Source: Hofstenia miamia
Taxonomy: Eukaryota; Xenacoelomorpha; Acoela
Reading direction: 5' to 3'
DNA length: 64,000 nt
NCBI GenBank assembly: GCA_004352715.1
Contig: SCFE01000060.1
Coordinates: 927,190 to 991,189 of the forward strand
This document shows positions 12,827 to 25,150 of this stretch, in pieces. The notes beneath the pieces were generated by a model. That model saw only the letters and a list, made by a program, of their open reading frames with translations. It was not told the origin of the DNA and did no database searches. How positions within the stretch are numbered: the first letter of the stretch is position 1; each line of letters begins with the position of its first letter. Position numbers and translations under genes: made by a program.

Positions 12827-15394
12827 CAAGGCTTTCAATTACTCTGTATTTCAAAAACTCAAACCTCAACTGAACTTGCAAAAACTGAATCAGACAAATG
12901 TGGAAGAGAAATTTTCATTATTTGGACTCAACTCAAATTGAAACTTCTTTTGAAAATATTCCAAAAAATCAATTATTTTAATCTTCAGTTTCTGTAATGG
13001 TGCTACAAATTTATAATTAACTCCTCCTGCTATAATACCCTATCCTAATAAAAGTTAAAAGTAAACAGGAGATTGTGTTAGAGAAGAGTGGCCACACTCA
13101 GCAGACCTGATACAAATAACCTTAAGAAGGAGTCATATAAGACCTTAGAGCACTAACTAGGATAAAGAATAATGAAGCCCTAACTCTTAGGAGCAGTGAG
13201 TGAAGCCTACATGCTAAATTAAAAAACCTATACTCAGTGCAACCCTCATCTTATACAATTTCAGTGATAGCAATAAAGATTAATTTTAGTTGTGAATGAA
13301 ATGCAGTACAACAAAAACCCTAACCATACACCTAACCTAAGTTAAAGTGACATGGAAGTCAAGTTTTACTGTTCCTGGGTGCCCTTTAACTACACAGATG
13401 AATTTAGAAAGACATAATTTTTAATAAAATATAAAATCAAGATAAAAATTAAAAAACAAATTTTCTGAGAATAACTGAAGAGAATATAAATATACAAATC
13501 ATGCATATTTATATGAAATACAATTGGTATTGTAAACAAAATCATACTGTAGAAAAATATGGACAAATATCTGTCAGGTACAAATTTGGTCTTCTGCTAT
13601 GCTAATAGACAAGTTTCAAGAAAATTTATATTGAAGTAAAAATGTATTTTTATAATAAATTATCATCTACAATCTTTGAAAAGTTGAATTATATTTAGTT
13701 AAATATCATATTTATTGAGAAAACCATCAAAGAAATTCAAATTTTATGAGAAAAATTCTGATTGGTTTGACGTCAAGTAGGCAATGCATATTAAAGGAAC
13801 TATAATCACTTAGCACTACATTGAGTTATGAGTTACATTAAAGCAAACAACTGCAACACTCCCATTATAACAGATAAAATGCTTTGGAAATATTTTGCAA
13901 AATCAAAGGTATTCAATGAGACTGGAGTTCAAAATACCAAGACTAATTGAGCAGGAAGAATAACTTATGGCAATGAAGCTGTAGGTTTTGTGGAAATAAA
14001 AAGAGCAAATAACATCTGCTGCATTAGATGTCAAATGACACCAGAACACAAAAGAGACTCCAAGCCCTATTCCTGTGTAATTGAAGTTGAAGAAAATTTA
14101 GAAAGTATAGTTTCCATTTCATGTGAAGGGTGCATAGCTTCTAAAGGTGGCTGCAAGCTTTCTGTTGCTTTTTTGATGTGGTTAGATTGTAACTCAAATG
14201 TACCAAGTCCAACCAAGACAAAGTGTTATTGGAAATGATCAATGTTATTGAGTACTAAAAAAAATTCTTAAGTTCCACTGATTTTTCTCATAATAAATGT
14301 CCTTATTGTATAGCAAATAAGGAATTTTTATAAAAAGCAGTCAGAGTAATTTCAGCAAAGAGTTTATTGGGGAATCAATTACAACCACTTGAAACTTCAC
14401 TACTATTTATTGATGTTTTGATCAATGAATTTAAGAAGGTGGACATCACTAGAACATTTTAAAATTTTTTGGATTTCTGTTCCTCTAAAATGTCTGATGA
14501 TAAAGTTGATAATGCTTTTCAACAATCAATTAAACAGTACCATTGTTCTGCATGGCACAAATTAAAATTGGCATGCATAACAGATTCTAAATTTCATGCA
14601 GTTAGCAGGTATTTCTTAAGTGTTATTTTAGTGTTTACTTTTCTTAATATCTCATTAAAGTGGATTGTCATTTATTGTAAATTATATGTATTTATTCTAA
14701 CTTCAGATGGTAGTCTTGTTGCAAAAATATTTGGCAGTAAAACAATACAGTCATTTGCAATGAAAAGAGAAATACTTCTTGAAAACAGTGTTTTAAGCAT
14801 AGTGGAAAAAGAACTTAAAATCAAAATTGAACAATGTGGTATTGTGCTCTCAAAGAATTATCCTATTTTCAGTGCAAGCACAGATGGAATATCTCAGGAC
14901 TTTGATTGCAGTTCCTTTAATATGCATTGCCCATGTGACATCAAACCAATTAGAATTTTTCTCAAAAAATTTGAATTTCTTTGATGGTTTTCTCATTAAA
15001 TATAATATTTAACTAAATATAATTCAACTTTTCAAAGATTTTAGATGATAATTTATTAGAAAAATACACTTTCACTTCAATATAAATTTTCTTGAAACTT
15101 GTCTATTTTACAGCATCACTATTTAGCAGATATTTAAAACTAAAAATTTAGCAACAAATGATCATTTTGTCAAATTAATAATTAAAATAATATTGCATCT
15201 TTAATATTTAAATTGCAATAAATAATAAATTAAATTTGTTTAAAATTTATTATTGCACATTATCTTTAAGAACTTGGAATTTTATTAACAATTTTTAGAT
15301 ACTTGGATTTTCTTTACAAAAATACTTGAAATTGAGTTGAGATGCAAAAACTGGAAGTCCGACTAAATAATTTGAACTTGAGTGAAAAGCCCTG
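12827..15394 (+). mobile_element. hAT-like element carrying SWIM and YqaJ fragments
   Basis: The left end CAAGGCTTTCAATTACTC and the reverse complement of the right end CAGGGCTTTTCACTCAAG are similar. Both are followed by CTCAA/AACTTG subterminal motifs. Flanking 8-mers ATGTTGAG and GTGTTGAC match at 6 of 8 positions, which fits an old hAT insertion. The interior has no recognisable hAT transposase. It holds remains of a gene with a SWIM-like and a YqaJ-like domain (13990-14984). It could be a captured host gene or an unrelated element inserted between two separate ends. Confidence 0.5.
13990..14984 (+). pseudogene. SWIM-like zinc motif plus YqaJ-type nuclease domain, broken
   Basis: The first segment (13990-14238) ends with a cysteine-rich motif, CEGCIASKGGCK, then LSVAFLMWL, PSPT and CYWK. 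This resembles the SWIM-like region seen before YqaJ domains in animal proteins; the expected histidine of CxH is replaced (CKLS). The second segment (14469-14984) has AWHKLKLACITDSKFHAVSR, DGSLVAKIFG, AMKREILLEN and FSASTDGI, matching the order of motifs in YqaJ-like viral recombinase/exonuclease domains, including the catalytic SxDG. Stops and frameshifts separate the two. A 32-residue hydrophobic stretch between SR and DGSLV is probably a retained 98-nt intron (GT at 14609, AG at 14706), although the phases are one base off. The protein is not functional as it stands. Confidence 0.6.
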
Positions 15395-16896
15395 GTGTTG
15401 ACAACTATGTTTTGAATAAATACTTTAAAGAAACTATGCTTGCCTATTACATTCTGTTTTCTTTGTTGACAATGTTGAGATCTATATTTACAGTTTGCAA
15501 ACTTTACTTCACAGAACTTTAGCTTACCACTTTATGTGTTTCTTTAAACTTCAATATGTAATTATCCAATGTGCTGCAAATTTTAAATCCCCAAATCTAT
15601 TTGTACACCTAGCACATTACAAAATTTCTTTTCAGATTTGCTACTAATTGAATATTAATGAAAATTGATTTTATTCTATTAAAGCCTATTTGATATTGTT
15701 GCAATTTTTTCAAAATAATTTATTCAAATAATTGAATACCTAGTTCTATTTCTTCAATATGAGTAGATTGATTAACTATAAAATGAATTTAAATAATGTA
15801 TTTCAAACAACACTATTCAATTATTGAAATTTCATCTTAATTCAAAAGTTTCAATGCCATAATTAGTAAATTTAAATTTATATTATGCATGATAAGTTCA
15901 TTAAGTTGTAGCAATATATGAAAGTGTTAAAAATGTATACTTATTATATAAATTTCAATGCAAAATTCTTTAATCTAAAATCTACAATCAAGAAAAATTG
16001 GAATAATCAACTTGTCAAACTTAAATATCATTAATGAAAAAGACTGATTTGAATATCCACTTTACAAATATTTTGTACTTAAAATGGCCATCAAATTTCT
16101 CAAAATGATTCCCTAGTATCTCAAATTTGATACTGATTAAAATGTATACATATATGTAAAACAGCAATGAAATTATAGAACACCTTCTTATGCTCCTATT
16201 TTGAATTCTTGGGCATAAAAACATCATTTATATGGTATATTTTATTAAGCATATTATTATATAATTTTGGTCACTAACAAACTACCTGATATTGGAAAAC
16301 CCATCATTGCAAAATCTTTATCTAAATGACGCAGCATAAAAATGATATTTTATCAATTTTTTTTAGCTGAAATTGACTTTTTGCATAGAAAAAGTACTAC
16401 AGTTTTTTAGACACTTGGTATTTCCTGTTTAAATATTCTATTTTCTTTTGCTCTTTATTAGGAATTTAAGCATGTGGCATCAAATTTCTTTCAAATCCAG
16501 AATGGATTAGTACTTTTTGCAAACATATACAATCTTGGCATTTGCATAGCAAAACTATTTTGACAAAATTTGTAAAAATATGCAGTATGAGGCATGAACA
16601 TCAATAACACCAAAATGGAAAACAAAATATGGTTTCCTTATTAATATAGGTTGAGCAATAAACATTAAATTTAAGTTCATAGAAATATTCCAATAAATAT
16701 TTTAATGCTTAAATGATATAGTTTTGGTATTATTGATTCTCATCATCATTTATTCTTATTTGTAGCAAATTTGTCAAAAAGCTTCCCAATGTTGATCTCA
16801 CAGTTCTCTCTTTCAGTTGGGCATTTAATAATAATTCATAATGATGTACCTCACAATGTCTATTAGAAACATGGGGCATCAACAAAATGTTCAAAA
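15395..16896. other. No recognisable feature
   Basis: Very AT-rich. The 68-codon minus-strand open stretch at 16021-16227 has no domain-like features. Confidence 0.45.
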
Positions 16897-17310
16897 CAGG
16901 GAAATTGAGATGGGAGAAAGAGGTTGAGACTAAGACCAGAGCTTCTATTTTGAGATGAGAAATGAGACTATTTTCATTGAGATAATGAGTCTAAGAACTT
17001 TTTTGAGAATCAAATAATACAAAAATGTTAGCCAAATTAAAAATAATTTTAAGCAAGCTAAAATCTGTTATTCATTTTAAATATTTGGCTGTGAAATTCC
17101 AGCTTTCCATGTTTACATATTTTAAAATATACAATCTTATGTTATTTTTCAATTAATAATTCTTGTTTTATTGAAATTTTCAATGAGACCAATTACAATC
17201 TTGATTAGAAATTGACTGAGACTTTTTTTCAGGTTTCATCAAGACTGAACTGAAACTTGATACACAATTTTTTAGACTGAGACTAATAGATTAATTTCTT
17301 GAATTCCCTG
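16897..17310. mobile_element. Non-autonomous hAT-like MITE
   Basis: Ends CAGGGAAATTGAGAT and, reversed, CAGGGAATTCAAGAA share a CAGGGAA terminus. The motif GAGACTA or GAGACT recurs many times near both ends, as expected of hAT subterminal repeats. Flanking 8-mers GTTCAAAA and GTTCACTA agree at 6 of 8 positions. Length 414 bp, no coding. Confidence 0.5.
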
Positions 17311-18266
17311 GTTCACTATCACTCATTGCTTACTCAAAAATGAAACTTATTTAGTTTGAAAATGCATTGTACTTGAGAGAAGCATATTAAGAATACTAAT
17401 TAATTAGTCTTCAATAATAGGCTTCTATGCTTGTCATAGAAATTAAGAAATACTGTTAAAGAAGGTTGATACTTTTCTTTATTCTATAAAATCTCAAATT
17501 TCTCACCAAACTGACACCTGCAGTAAGTTTTTCTAAGGAAGAGGTGTATATTAAATAGCAATTTTAGAAGATTTGAGATAAATTTGAAATTTGCAAAATG
17601 AAAATGTACTAAATGCTATTTTATTGGTTTACCTAAAAAATGTCTAAAGGATAAAATGTCTAAGTATATAAAATACTGAAAACAACCATTACAATTCCCA
17701 CCTAAGATTTATTTCAAAAGAAATTATGGTATTTAACCAATTAAAAAAGAGTATGTTAGCAAATGAAATTTACACTAATAAGTCATATTTAACAGGAAAA
17801 TAGCTTAAAAATTAATGTCTTGTTGATACCAAAGAAATGCTTATTTCATCTAATTTATAAATTAAGAACTTGCCAGCATAAAAAATATTCATTGATATCA
17901 TATTCAACTAATTTTAGTGTGCATAGCATGTTATAATTTAATGGTTTTTGTTAGATTGAGTTATTGTATTTGTAGTGAATGTGTTATTGACTAATTTCAT
18001 TAATTAATCAATTTATGTTTTACTCTTAACTTATTGCAGATTATTTGTTTCAAAAATCATATGCAAATTTATATTCAAGCAATGTTAAGGATTTGTTTGG
18101 TTAGAAAAATCTGTCTGGTGTGGTATAATGCAGGCTTAGCTCCTGCCAAGTCCTTTAAATTAATACCATGTATATACATTTGAAAAATTGGGACTTAATA
18201 TATTTCATATATTTCATGTCTGTTTATTATACAATTTAATTAGGTTTTAGTGCTTTCTATGGTATT
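17311..18266. other. No recognisable feature
   Basis: AT-rich spacer. The 5' untranslated part of the downstream LINE may begin within it. Confidence 0.4.
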
Positions 18267-19022
18267 ATGATGAGGATTACTGAATGGCACTGGCTGAAGA
18301 ATCAAACCTTCAGTGACTGTGGAAAATGCTCTGGCAATGTTTCAGATTCTGACAAGGCTCTGAATTGTGAAAAGGGCAAACTCTGGCTTCATTGGACATG
18401 CACTGATATATCTAAGGAGGTGTATCCACACTTAACCATGATATCTGGCTCCAAGTGGTTTGCCTGAGCTGTATCTCTACAATCAACAATCCCATTGTTG
18501 ATCCTGGTGAGATAATTCACAATTTGATCAAAAATGTGAAAGATGAAGTTGAGAAGCTTTCCAAATCTATTAAAAGCATGAATACTGACTCACTCATGCT
18601 GAAAAATGATGTACATGTTCCTCAGTAACAACAAGGAAATACTGATCATGTACAATGCTAAATAAGATTTAAGAACTTGTCTGAATCAAACTCAAAATCA
18701 TCCCAATTTGAACATGAACATGGGGAAATACAAAAAGCCCTATCCTTCCTTGGTGAATCACATAAAATAGAAGATGTCCACAGACTGGGAAAGTTGCATA
18801 ATGACTAGAAATTTCTGTGAAAACTGGTTGTAAAATTTCAGAGTGCTTGGGCTGAAATGCATCCTGGGGAAGTCTTACAAGATAAAAGAATATTCAAAGC
18901 CACTTTTCATTTTAAGGTTAACACCAGAGATGAAAAGATTGAAAGGTCTGTTCTAGCAAAGCAGCAAGAGCTAATCAAGTCTGGGACTTATCAAAAGGCT
19001 GAATTACAAATTAGAAACTAAT
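18267..19022 (+). pseudogene. LINE ORF1: PHD-like finger plus coiled region
   Basis: The first 66 codons hold a C-x2-C...C...W-x-H-x2-C pattern (CGKCSGNV...LNCEKGKLWLHWTC), the PHD-like finger found at the start of CR1-type ORF1 proteins. After a stop, a lysine- and glutamate-rich stretch (NLIKNVKDEVEKLSKSIK) looks like a coiled coil. A final part contains DVHRLGK and later KIERSVLAKQQELIKSGTY, typical of the nucleic-acid-binding C-terminus. At least three stops interrupt it. Confidence 0.65.
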
Positions 19023-19069
19023 GTCTCTATGCAAAGAATAAGTGAATAAGTGTTGATTGACTAGGATCT

Positions 19070-21827
19070 GACCTATTTCTCCCATCTTTTATGCTGACCA
19101 ACATTTGTTCCCTCAGAAACAAGATTGATGAACTGCACCTGACTGTGAATAGAGTAGTTCTGAGTATTGTTAATCTTAATGAAACCTGGTTAGGTAGTGA
19201 CAACTCCTAGTATTACTGTAGAATTACTGGGTTGAATCTAGAGAGTACTTTGCCAGAGGACTTAGTGTCAAAGCAGAAGGTCACTGAGATGAACATATAC
19301 TAAAACAACAGTGATTCTAGCAAACAAGAGAACATTGTTAAACTATTTCTTTATTTACAGATGCTTGGGTGTCTTATATACAATGTGTATTTAGAATATG
19401 TACAAACATGAAAACAACTAGTCATTAGTCAACATGAAAAGCACATGAGCTGGCTGATAAATAACAACTACCAACTGATGTTACATTATAGTATATCTAA
19501 CAATGCAGAACCCCTGTGGTGTGATCATTCAGAAAGAATGGGAGATGGTGTCATTATATATGTTAGAAATTGCATCAGTAATGTCACTTACTTACCTCCT
19601 GTTGAGAAACCTGATATTTTGGATGCAGTCCTCATCAGGATTCCTGAAATGAACCTTCTCATTCTGGTTGTCTACATTCCTCCAAGTCTTCCTAGATCAA
19701 TTAATAACTCAATCACTGCATTTTTAATCAACCACTTAGAAATCTGTCTTGCCAAGCATCCAGAGGACAGACTTGTAATCACTGGTCCTTCATATGCACC
19801 AATCTTCAATGTGTCAGTTCTGCCCTTAGTGTCATGAATCTCATCACAGAAAACATGACTGTTAATTCCTTCCTTGATGTCATTCTTGTTAGTAATGATA
19901 TTAGAAATTGCATCAGTAATGTCACTTACTTACCTCCTGTTGGTAATTCTGATCATTTTGTCTGTACCATTAGGCCTCACAAGCCACCCTCAGGCCATTC
20001 ATTCCACCAATTGGCTGTTTGATTCAAGACTTTCTAACATTCACAGATTCCTGGACAATATTGGTGATTTCAGAGAGATATACCACACTGCCAATATTGA
20101 TGACAAGGTTCAAATTTTCTATGACTTGCTGTACAAAGCAATGCAAACTATCCTTTGCAAGAAGGCCCCTGTTGATGAGAGGGATCCTCCTTGGATCATT
20201 ACTTCTATTTATGATGTTATGGACAAAAGAGACCATGTGTTTCAAACAGGAAATTCTGGATTGTTCAGGCACTACCAAAATAAACTCTCTGAAATGATTG
20301 TGAGCTCCAAGAGGTTGTGCATCTGCTCAGCTAGAAGTCCCAAGAATTCCTGGCAGCTCTATAACTCTTTCACCAAGGGTAACCAGATCTTGCTGCTGTC
20401 TTCTCTTATTGGTCAAGCTGGTGGTCCCATGGCTTTTGTTGAAAATTATGCTGCTAAATTCCAGTCTGCAATGAACAGTGGTGGGGATGATAATCTCTGT
20501 GAAGAATATACAGCACCAAAGGTTGGTTTCAGGTTCTATGAACCTATTGACATTCTGAACTATCTTAGTTATATTAAAAGGCACTGTACAGGCTTTGACA
20601 AGGTGCCAAATACTCTCTATTATCATGCTGCCCTTATCATTTCCAAGCCTATCTGTCATTTAATCAATTGTTATTGGAAGCTTGCTATGTTCCTAATATC
20701 TTAAGATTGCTTGTGTTTGTCCAGTACCTAAGAAAACTTGTCCCAGTATTGATGACTTGCAGCCTATTTCTCTTCTCTCAGTACCAGCAAAGGCTCTTGA
20801 GAGCATGTAATTGAAGACTATAGAGCCCACTTTGCTTCATATGGTGGATCAAGCCCAGTTTGCTTACCAAAAGGAGAAATCAACATGCACTGCCTTAATC
20901 TATCTCATTGATCATGTTTCAAAGATCTTGGATGATGGGGATTTGTCTTTGATACAGGATTTTGACATGAGCAAAGTCTTCAATACCATTTCTTTCAAGA
21001 AGTTACATCAGTTTGGTTGCCCTTGTGATATCCTTGCTTCACTCATATCATATCACCACAGTAGAAAGTTCTGTTTCATATGCCAGCAGTAGCAGTGAAT
21101 TATACAGTATTCTCAAATGTGTCCTTCAGTGGTCCATCATTGGACCAATTCTTTTCATTGTCTTTATCAGTGATCTTAAAGATGAGCATGGATTACTGCT
21201 CAAATTTGCTAATGATATCATTTTGAATATTCAAATTCTTCACAAAATTTCACAGAATATTAACACTGAAATGAATCATATCATAAAGTTTTGTGAACAA
21301 AACAATTTGAATTTAAATTCTAAGAAGAGTCAACAAACTGTTATTAGCACTAGGAAAGTCTTTTTGTTGCTCTCAGACAAAATACAGCAGACAGACACCC
21401 TCAAAAGTCTTGGTGTTACTATAGACTCTAATTTATCCTGGCAAGCTGATGTTGAGAGTAAAATTAAAAAAAGCTTCCTGCAGACTCACCATTCTAAATC
21501 TCTCAAACCAATATGCAATGCAAGAGAATTAAATAGTATCCTTGAAAGTACAGTCCCATACTTTTTTATTACTGTGCTCCATTGTTCATAGGTGTCAGAG
21601 CCACTCTTACTGGGATAATGTAGATGATACTGAACTCATCTGCAAAAATAATTGGATATCCCCCTGTTTCTATCATCAAGCACAGGGAATATCTATGTCA
21701 AAATCTTTTTAAAAGAATACAGCAGGAAAATCATCACCTCTATATCCTTATTCCCAGCATAGGCCATCTGGAAGATATCAAATTGCAAGAACCAAGCTTG
21801 AGTTGCATAGGTGACAGTGATTCCTGA
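19070..21827 (+). pseudogene. LINE ORF2: endonuclease and reverse transcriptase, broken
   Basis: The endonuclease begins near 19090 with TNICSLRNKIDELH and VNLNETWL (catalytic glutamate). It continues with GVIIYVRNC and IPEMNLLILVVYIPP, and later the SDHF motif near 19948. The reverse transcriptase starts near 20710 with VCPVPKK and LQPISLLSVPAK. It has FDMSKVFNTI at about 20961 and QWSIIGPILFIVFISDL at about 21127. The catalytic box near 21205 reads FANDI instead of the usual FADD, so a metal-binding aspartate is lost. Several frameshifts and stops show the element is dead. Confidence 0.8.
19563..19942 (+). repeat. 42-bp direct repeat inside the LINE endonuclease region
   Basis: The 42 bases at 19563-19604 recur exactly at 19901-19942, 338 bp downstream, in the same orientation. 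Both encode RNCISNVTYLPPV. The second copy sits where the LINE endonuclease normally reads up to GNSDHF. Confidence 0.9.
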
Positions 21828-21900
21828 TCATGACTGCTTTTTTTAATTCCAATCATTTCTGATGATGTCTAATATTTATGAAAGTGACAATATACACTTC

Positions 21901-22589
21901 TTCTTCTTATTATTAAGTCCCCAACACAAATATGATGCTTGTTTATACATTTCTTAACTGATATTAACTTAGTATAAACTAGCAAATATACTTAAGCAGG
22001 GTTTCCTTGTCCCTGGATTAATAATATTATCCCCTTGATGGTGGGAGTATCATGAGAGAACCCAACTCTCACTCTCTGTAGCCAGGATATTGAAACAGTT
22101 TTTAAGTATGCATTGGATGCATCAACTAACTGTGTCTTAACAAAGCTAGTTGCACATGTACCAGATTTTTCAAAAATGAACTTCTAATTGCATCTGAACT
22201 ATTTAGCTGCTATGGCAAAATTGTCCTTTTCAGGATCATGAAGCTCTAACATATAATTAATATTAGTTGAAAATAGAGGGCATATACTATTGAGTGTAAA
22301 AATAATTTGCTTCATGATGGTTCTATCAATGTATTTCCTGTTGGGACATTAATGTTAAGTAGTGTGTAAATATACTTATTGCAATAATTAGTTTGCACTT
22401 ATGTGCAAAAAGTTCATTTTATACTAAATTACCAAGTTGTTCGCAATTTTTTGTATCAAAAAATCCCTTATTTAGTAATGATAAGGAGCCCTTGTTCAAA
22501 GAAATGTACTTCAGTAAAATGATATCTTTAACTATTTGACAAGTCTGCAATTGTTGGGCACCACCACTTTACCCGTTTTTTTGGTAATT
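21901..22589. other. No recognisable feature
   Basis: No coding. The 3' tail of the preceding LINE may extend into the first part; no simple-repeat tail is visible. Confidence 0.4.
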
Positions 22590-23943
22590 ACATTTAATCC
22601 CAAAAATTAAAATGCCAAAGAAATAAATAACCAAATACTTATGACATAAAAGAGCAAACAATTAAAACACCAAAAAATAAAATCCCAAAGAAATATAATG
22701 CCAAATCTAAATAAAATGCCAAAGAATTAAAATACCAAAAGTGAAAATGCCAAAGAATTAAAATACCAAAAGTGAAANNNNNNNNNNNNNNNNNNNNNNN
22801 NNNNNNNNNNNNNNNNNNNNNNNNNNNNNNNNNNNNNNNNNNNNNNNNNTTAAAATACCAAAAGTGAAAATCCCAAAGAATTAAAATACCAAAAGTGAAA
22901 ATCCCAAAGAGTTAAAATACCAAATTAAGGAAAGGCAATCAAATTCAAATGTGGCACTCCAATCAGAGTGTTGTTTATAGAATTTGGTTGTGCTAAATAG
23001 TAACAAGCTACATGAGGGTGTAATATCAAATTATTTCATGACCTTTGCATTTTAATCAAATTACAAGAAGCGCGATATATATTTATGTACAAAAGAGTAC
23101 TATTTAATAAAAAATATTGATTGCAAAAAGTCCGAAATGATTTTACAAGGTCAACTAATTTAAGCTGTAGATCTACTCATAAGTATTTAGAGCACTAAAT
23201 GTATACAACCTTTTTTTCGCACATCCAGTATTTACGACTACTTTTGTAATTGTCCTTTAAAATCTTTAGATTTCCCTTATTGCTTTTGACAAACTCCATT
23301 GAAATTCTAAAAAAATTCCAATTAGGGATATATTTAATCACATTACAATTAACTAACCCCTTTGTTTAAGTATGACAGCTTTTAAAACAAGTCATAAAAA
23401 ATGAATAAATTTCACTATAAAAGTATATTTATGCAAATCAATATTTTTTATTAAATAGTACTCTTTTGTACATAAATATATATCACACTCTTTGTAATTC
23501 GATTAAAATGCAAAGGTCATGAAATAATTTGATATTACACCCTCATGTAGCTTGTTACTATTTAGCGCAACCAAATTCTATAAACAACACTCTGATTGGA
23601 GTGCCACATTTGAATTAGATTGCCTTCCCTTAATTTGGTATTTTAATTCTTTGGGATTTTCACTTTTGGTATTTTAATTCTTTTACAAGGTCAACTAATT
23701 TAAGCTGTAGATCTACTCATAAGTATTTAGAGCACTAAATGTATACAACCCTTTGGGATTTTCACTTTTGGTATTTTAATTCTTTGGCATTTTCACTGTT
23801 TGGTATTTTAATTCTTTGGCATTTTATTTCTGTCTGTTTTTGATCTTTTATTTCTTTGGTATTTTCATTATTTGGGATTAAAATTTTTGGCATTTTATTT
23901 CTTTGGGATTTTACTTCTTGGTGTTTTAATTTTTGGCCTTCCC
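22590..23943. mobile_element. Foldback-type element with arms of tandem 31-bp repeats
   Basis: Left arm (about 22590-23125) and right arm (about 23434-23943) are inverted copies around a loop of about 310 bp. The outer arms consist of tandem units of about 31 bp built on CCAAAGAATTAAAATACC and AAAAGTGAAAAT. The inner arms are unique sequence. For example, TACAAAAGAGTACTATTTAA near 23080 mirrors the sequence near 23450-23480. There is no coding capacity. A 72-base gap (22778-22849) lies in the left tandem array. Long modular inverted repeats are the hallmark of foldback elements; the superfamily is not identified. Confidence 0.75.
23141..23750 (+). repeat. 70-bp loop segment duplicated into the right arm
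   Basis: Bases 23141-23210 in the loop recur without change at 23681-23750, exactly 540 bp on. There they interrupt the 31-bp repeat array of the right arm. Confidence 0.9.
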
Positions 23944-24539
23944 TTTCTAAATCGTTTTTTTAGGGATACCAATCTATTACTATGAAGAAAATTTCACGCC
24001 AGTAATTGGCTTTTAGCGATATAGATTGGCGATTTAGCGTACCACCCGCTAATCAATGAAATGGACATGTCATTATATGACGAAACAATTTATCCCCTAA
24101 ATAGCTTGTATCAAACATAATCAAGAAATTTTATTAATGTTCAAATTAGCAAAACATGCTTTTCAATATTAAAGACTCAATTATATTTATCTAAAGCCAA
24201 AATATTAATACCAATTATTATGCGAAGATTTTGTCTCATCAATTTCGTTCCTATCCAAAATTTGTAAAATAGCTATTATTGTTTCTATTTTCAATACTGG
24301 AAGAAGTCTCTCTAATAATCATTTTCAGCACAAGCCTACATCTATTCGTATGTGTCTCTTCCTTTAAATGTTGAAGGATTTAGCCTAGATATTTCCATCT
24401 CAGTTCAGATTTATGCCTGTCTACGGTGTTATCTCTTCCACTTAGATTAAACTTCCTCTGTTCGTTGTCTATCGTGATTGCAAAACGTTTTCTGTGAGGT
24501 CCTTTGCCACCGACCTTCTTTCCACTCTCTTAAGTTTTA
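23944..24539. other. No recognisable feature
   Basis: No open frames or terminal repeats seen. Confidence 0.4.
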
Positions 24540-24547
24540 TATCTAGC

Positions 24548-25150
24548 CAGGGTTTTCAATTCCAATTCCTAGGGGTCAATTCCAATTCCTAGCATTTTAA
24601 TTCCATTTAAAAAATGCAATTCCAGTTCCTGATTTTCACAGATGTCAATTCATAAGTCAATTCCTAATTCGTTTCCTGTGAGAATTAGGGCAATTCCACT
24701 TTTTGATTTAATTGTTCTTTCATTAATTTTTTGTGTGCCCGTATTTTGGAACTTTTTTTTACTTTTCTTTTCCCGAATTTAGCTATTTTACTTTTTCATT
24801 TCAAGATGTTTAAATTAATAATTGATATCTTTAGTTTGCATTATTGACTATTAATTAAATGCTTTAGTTTTTTGTCTAGTTTAGAATAGGATAGAAGACC
24901 AAAATCAGTGCGATATTGTTGAATATCGCTTTATTGGGAGTAATCATTCACGTAATGTTTTCTTGAAAAAAAACGCTTATTTGTTTGAATAAAATGCTCC
25001 TAAACATTCCAACAATATACATGTTTTCAAACTATTGTTTTTGAGACAATTTAGAGTTAAATTTTAAGTCAATTCCTAATTTCAAAGTCAATTCCTACCG
25101 CTTTTAGGCAATTTCAATTCCTTAAATACTCAAGTAATTGAATACCCTGT
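24548..25150. mobile_element. Non-autonomous hAT-like element, 603 bp
   Basis: Left end CAGGGTTTTCAATTCC pairs with the reverse complement of the right end CAGGGTATTCAATTAC. Flanks TATCTAGC (24540-24547) and TATCTAGG (25151-25158) give an 8-bp target duplication with one mismatch. CAATTCC and AATTCCTA motifs are repeated many times near both ends. No coding. Confidence 0.75.

Larger units (their letters stand above)
18267..21900 (+). mobile_element. CR1/L2-like non-LTR retrotransposon, degenerate
   Basis: Two ORFs in the usual order on the same strand: an ORF1 with a PHD-like zinc finger, then an ORF2 with an apurinic-type endonuclease and a reverse transcriptase. Both are broken by stops and frameshifts. 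Overall layout and motif spelling fit the CR1/L2 group of LINEs. The 5' and 3' ends are not sharply defined and no target duplication was found. The region is less AT-rich than its surroundings. Confidence 0.85.

Noticed and set aside
19874-20704. 276-codon open frame as a separate gene
   Set aside because: It is the region between endonuclease and reverse transcriptase of the broken LINE, out of frame at its start.
22690-22920. CRISPR-like direct repeats
   Set aside because: The units are contiguous without unique spacers and lie in a eukaryotic foldback arm.
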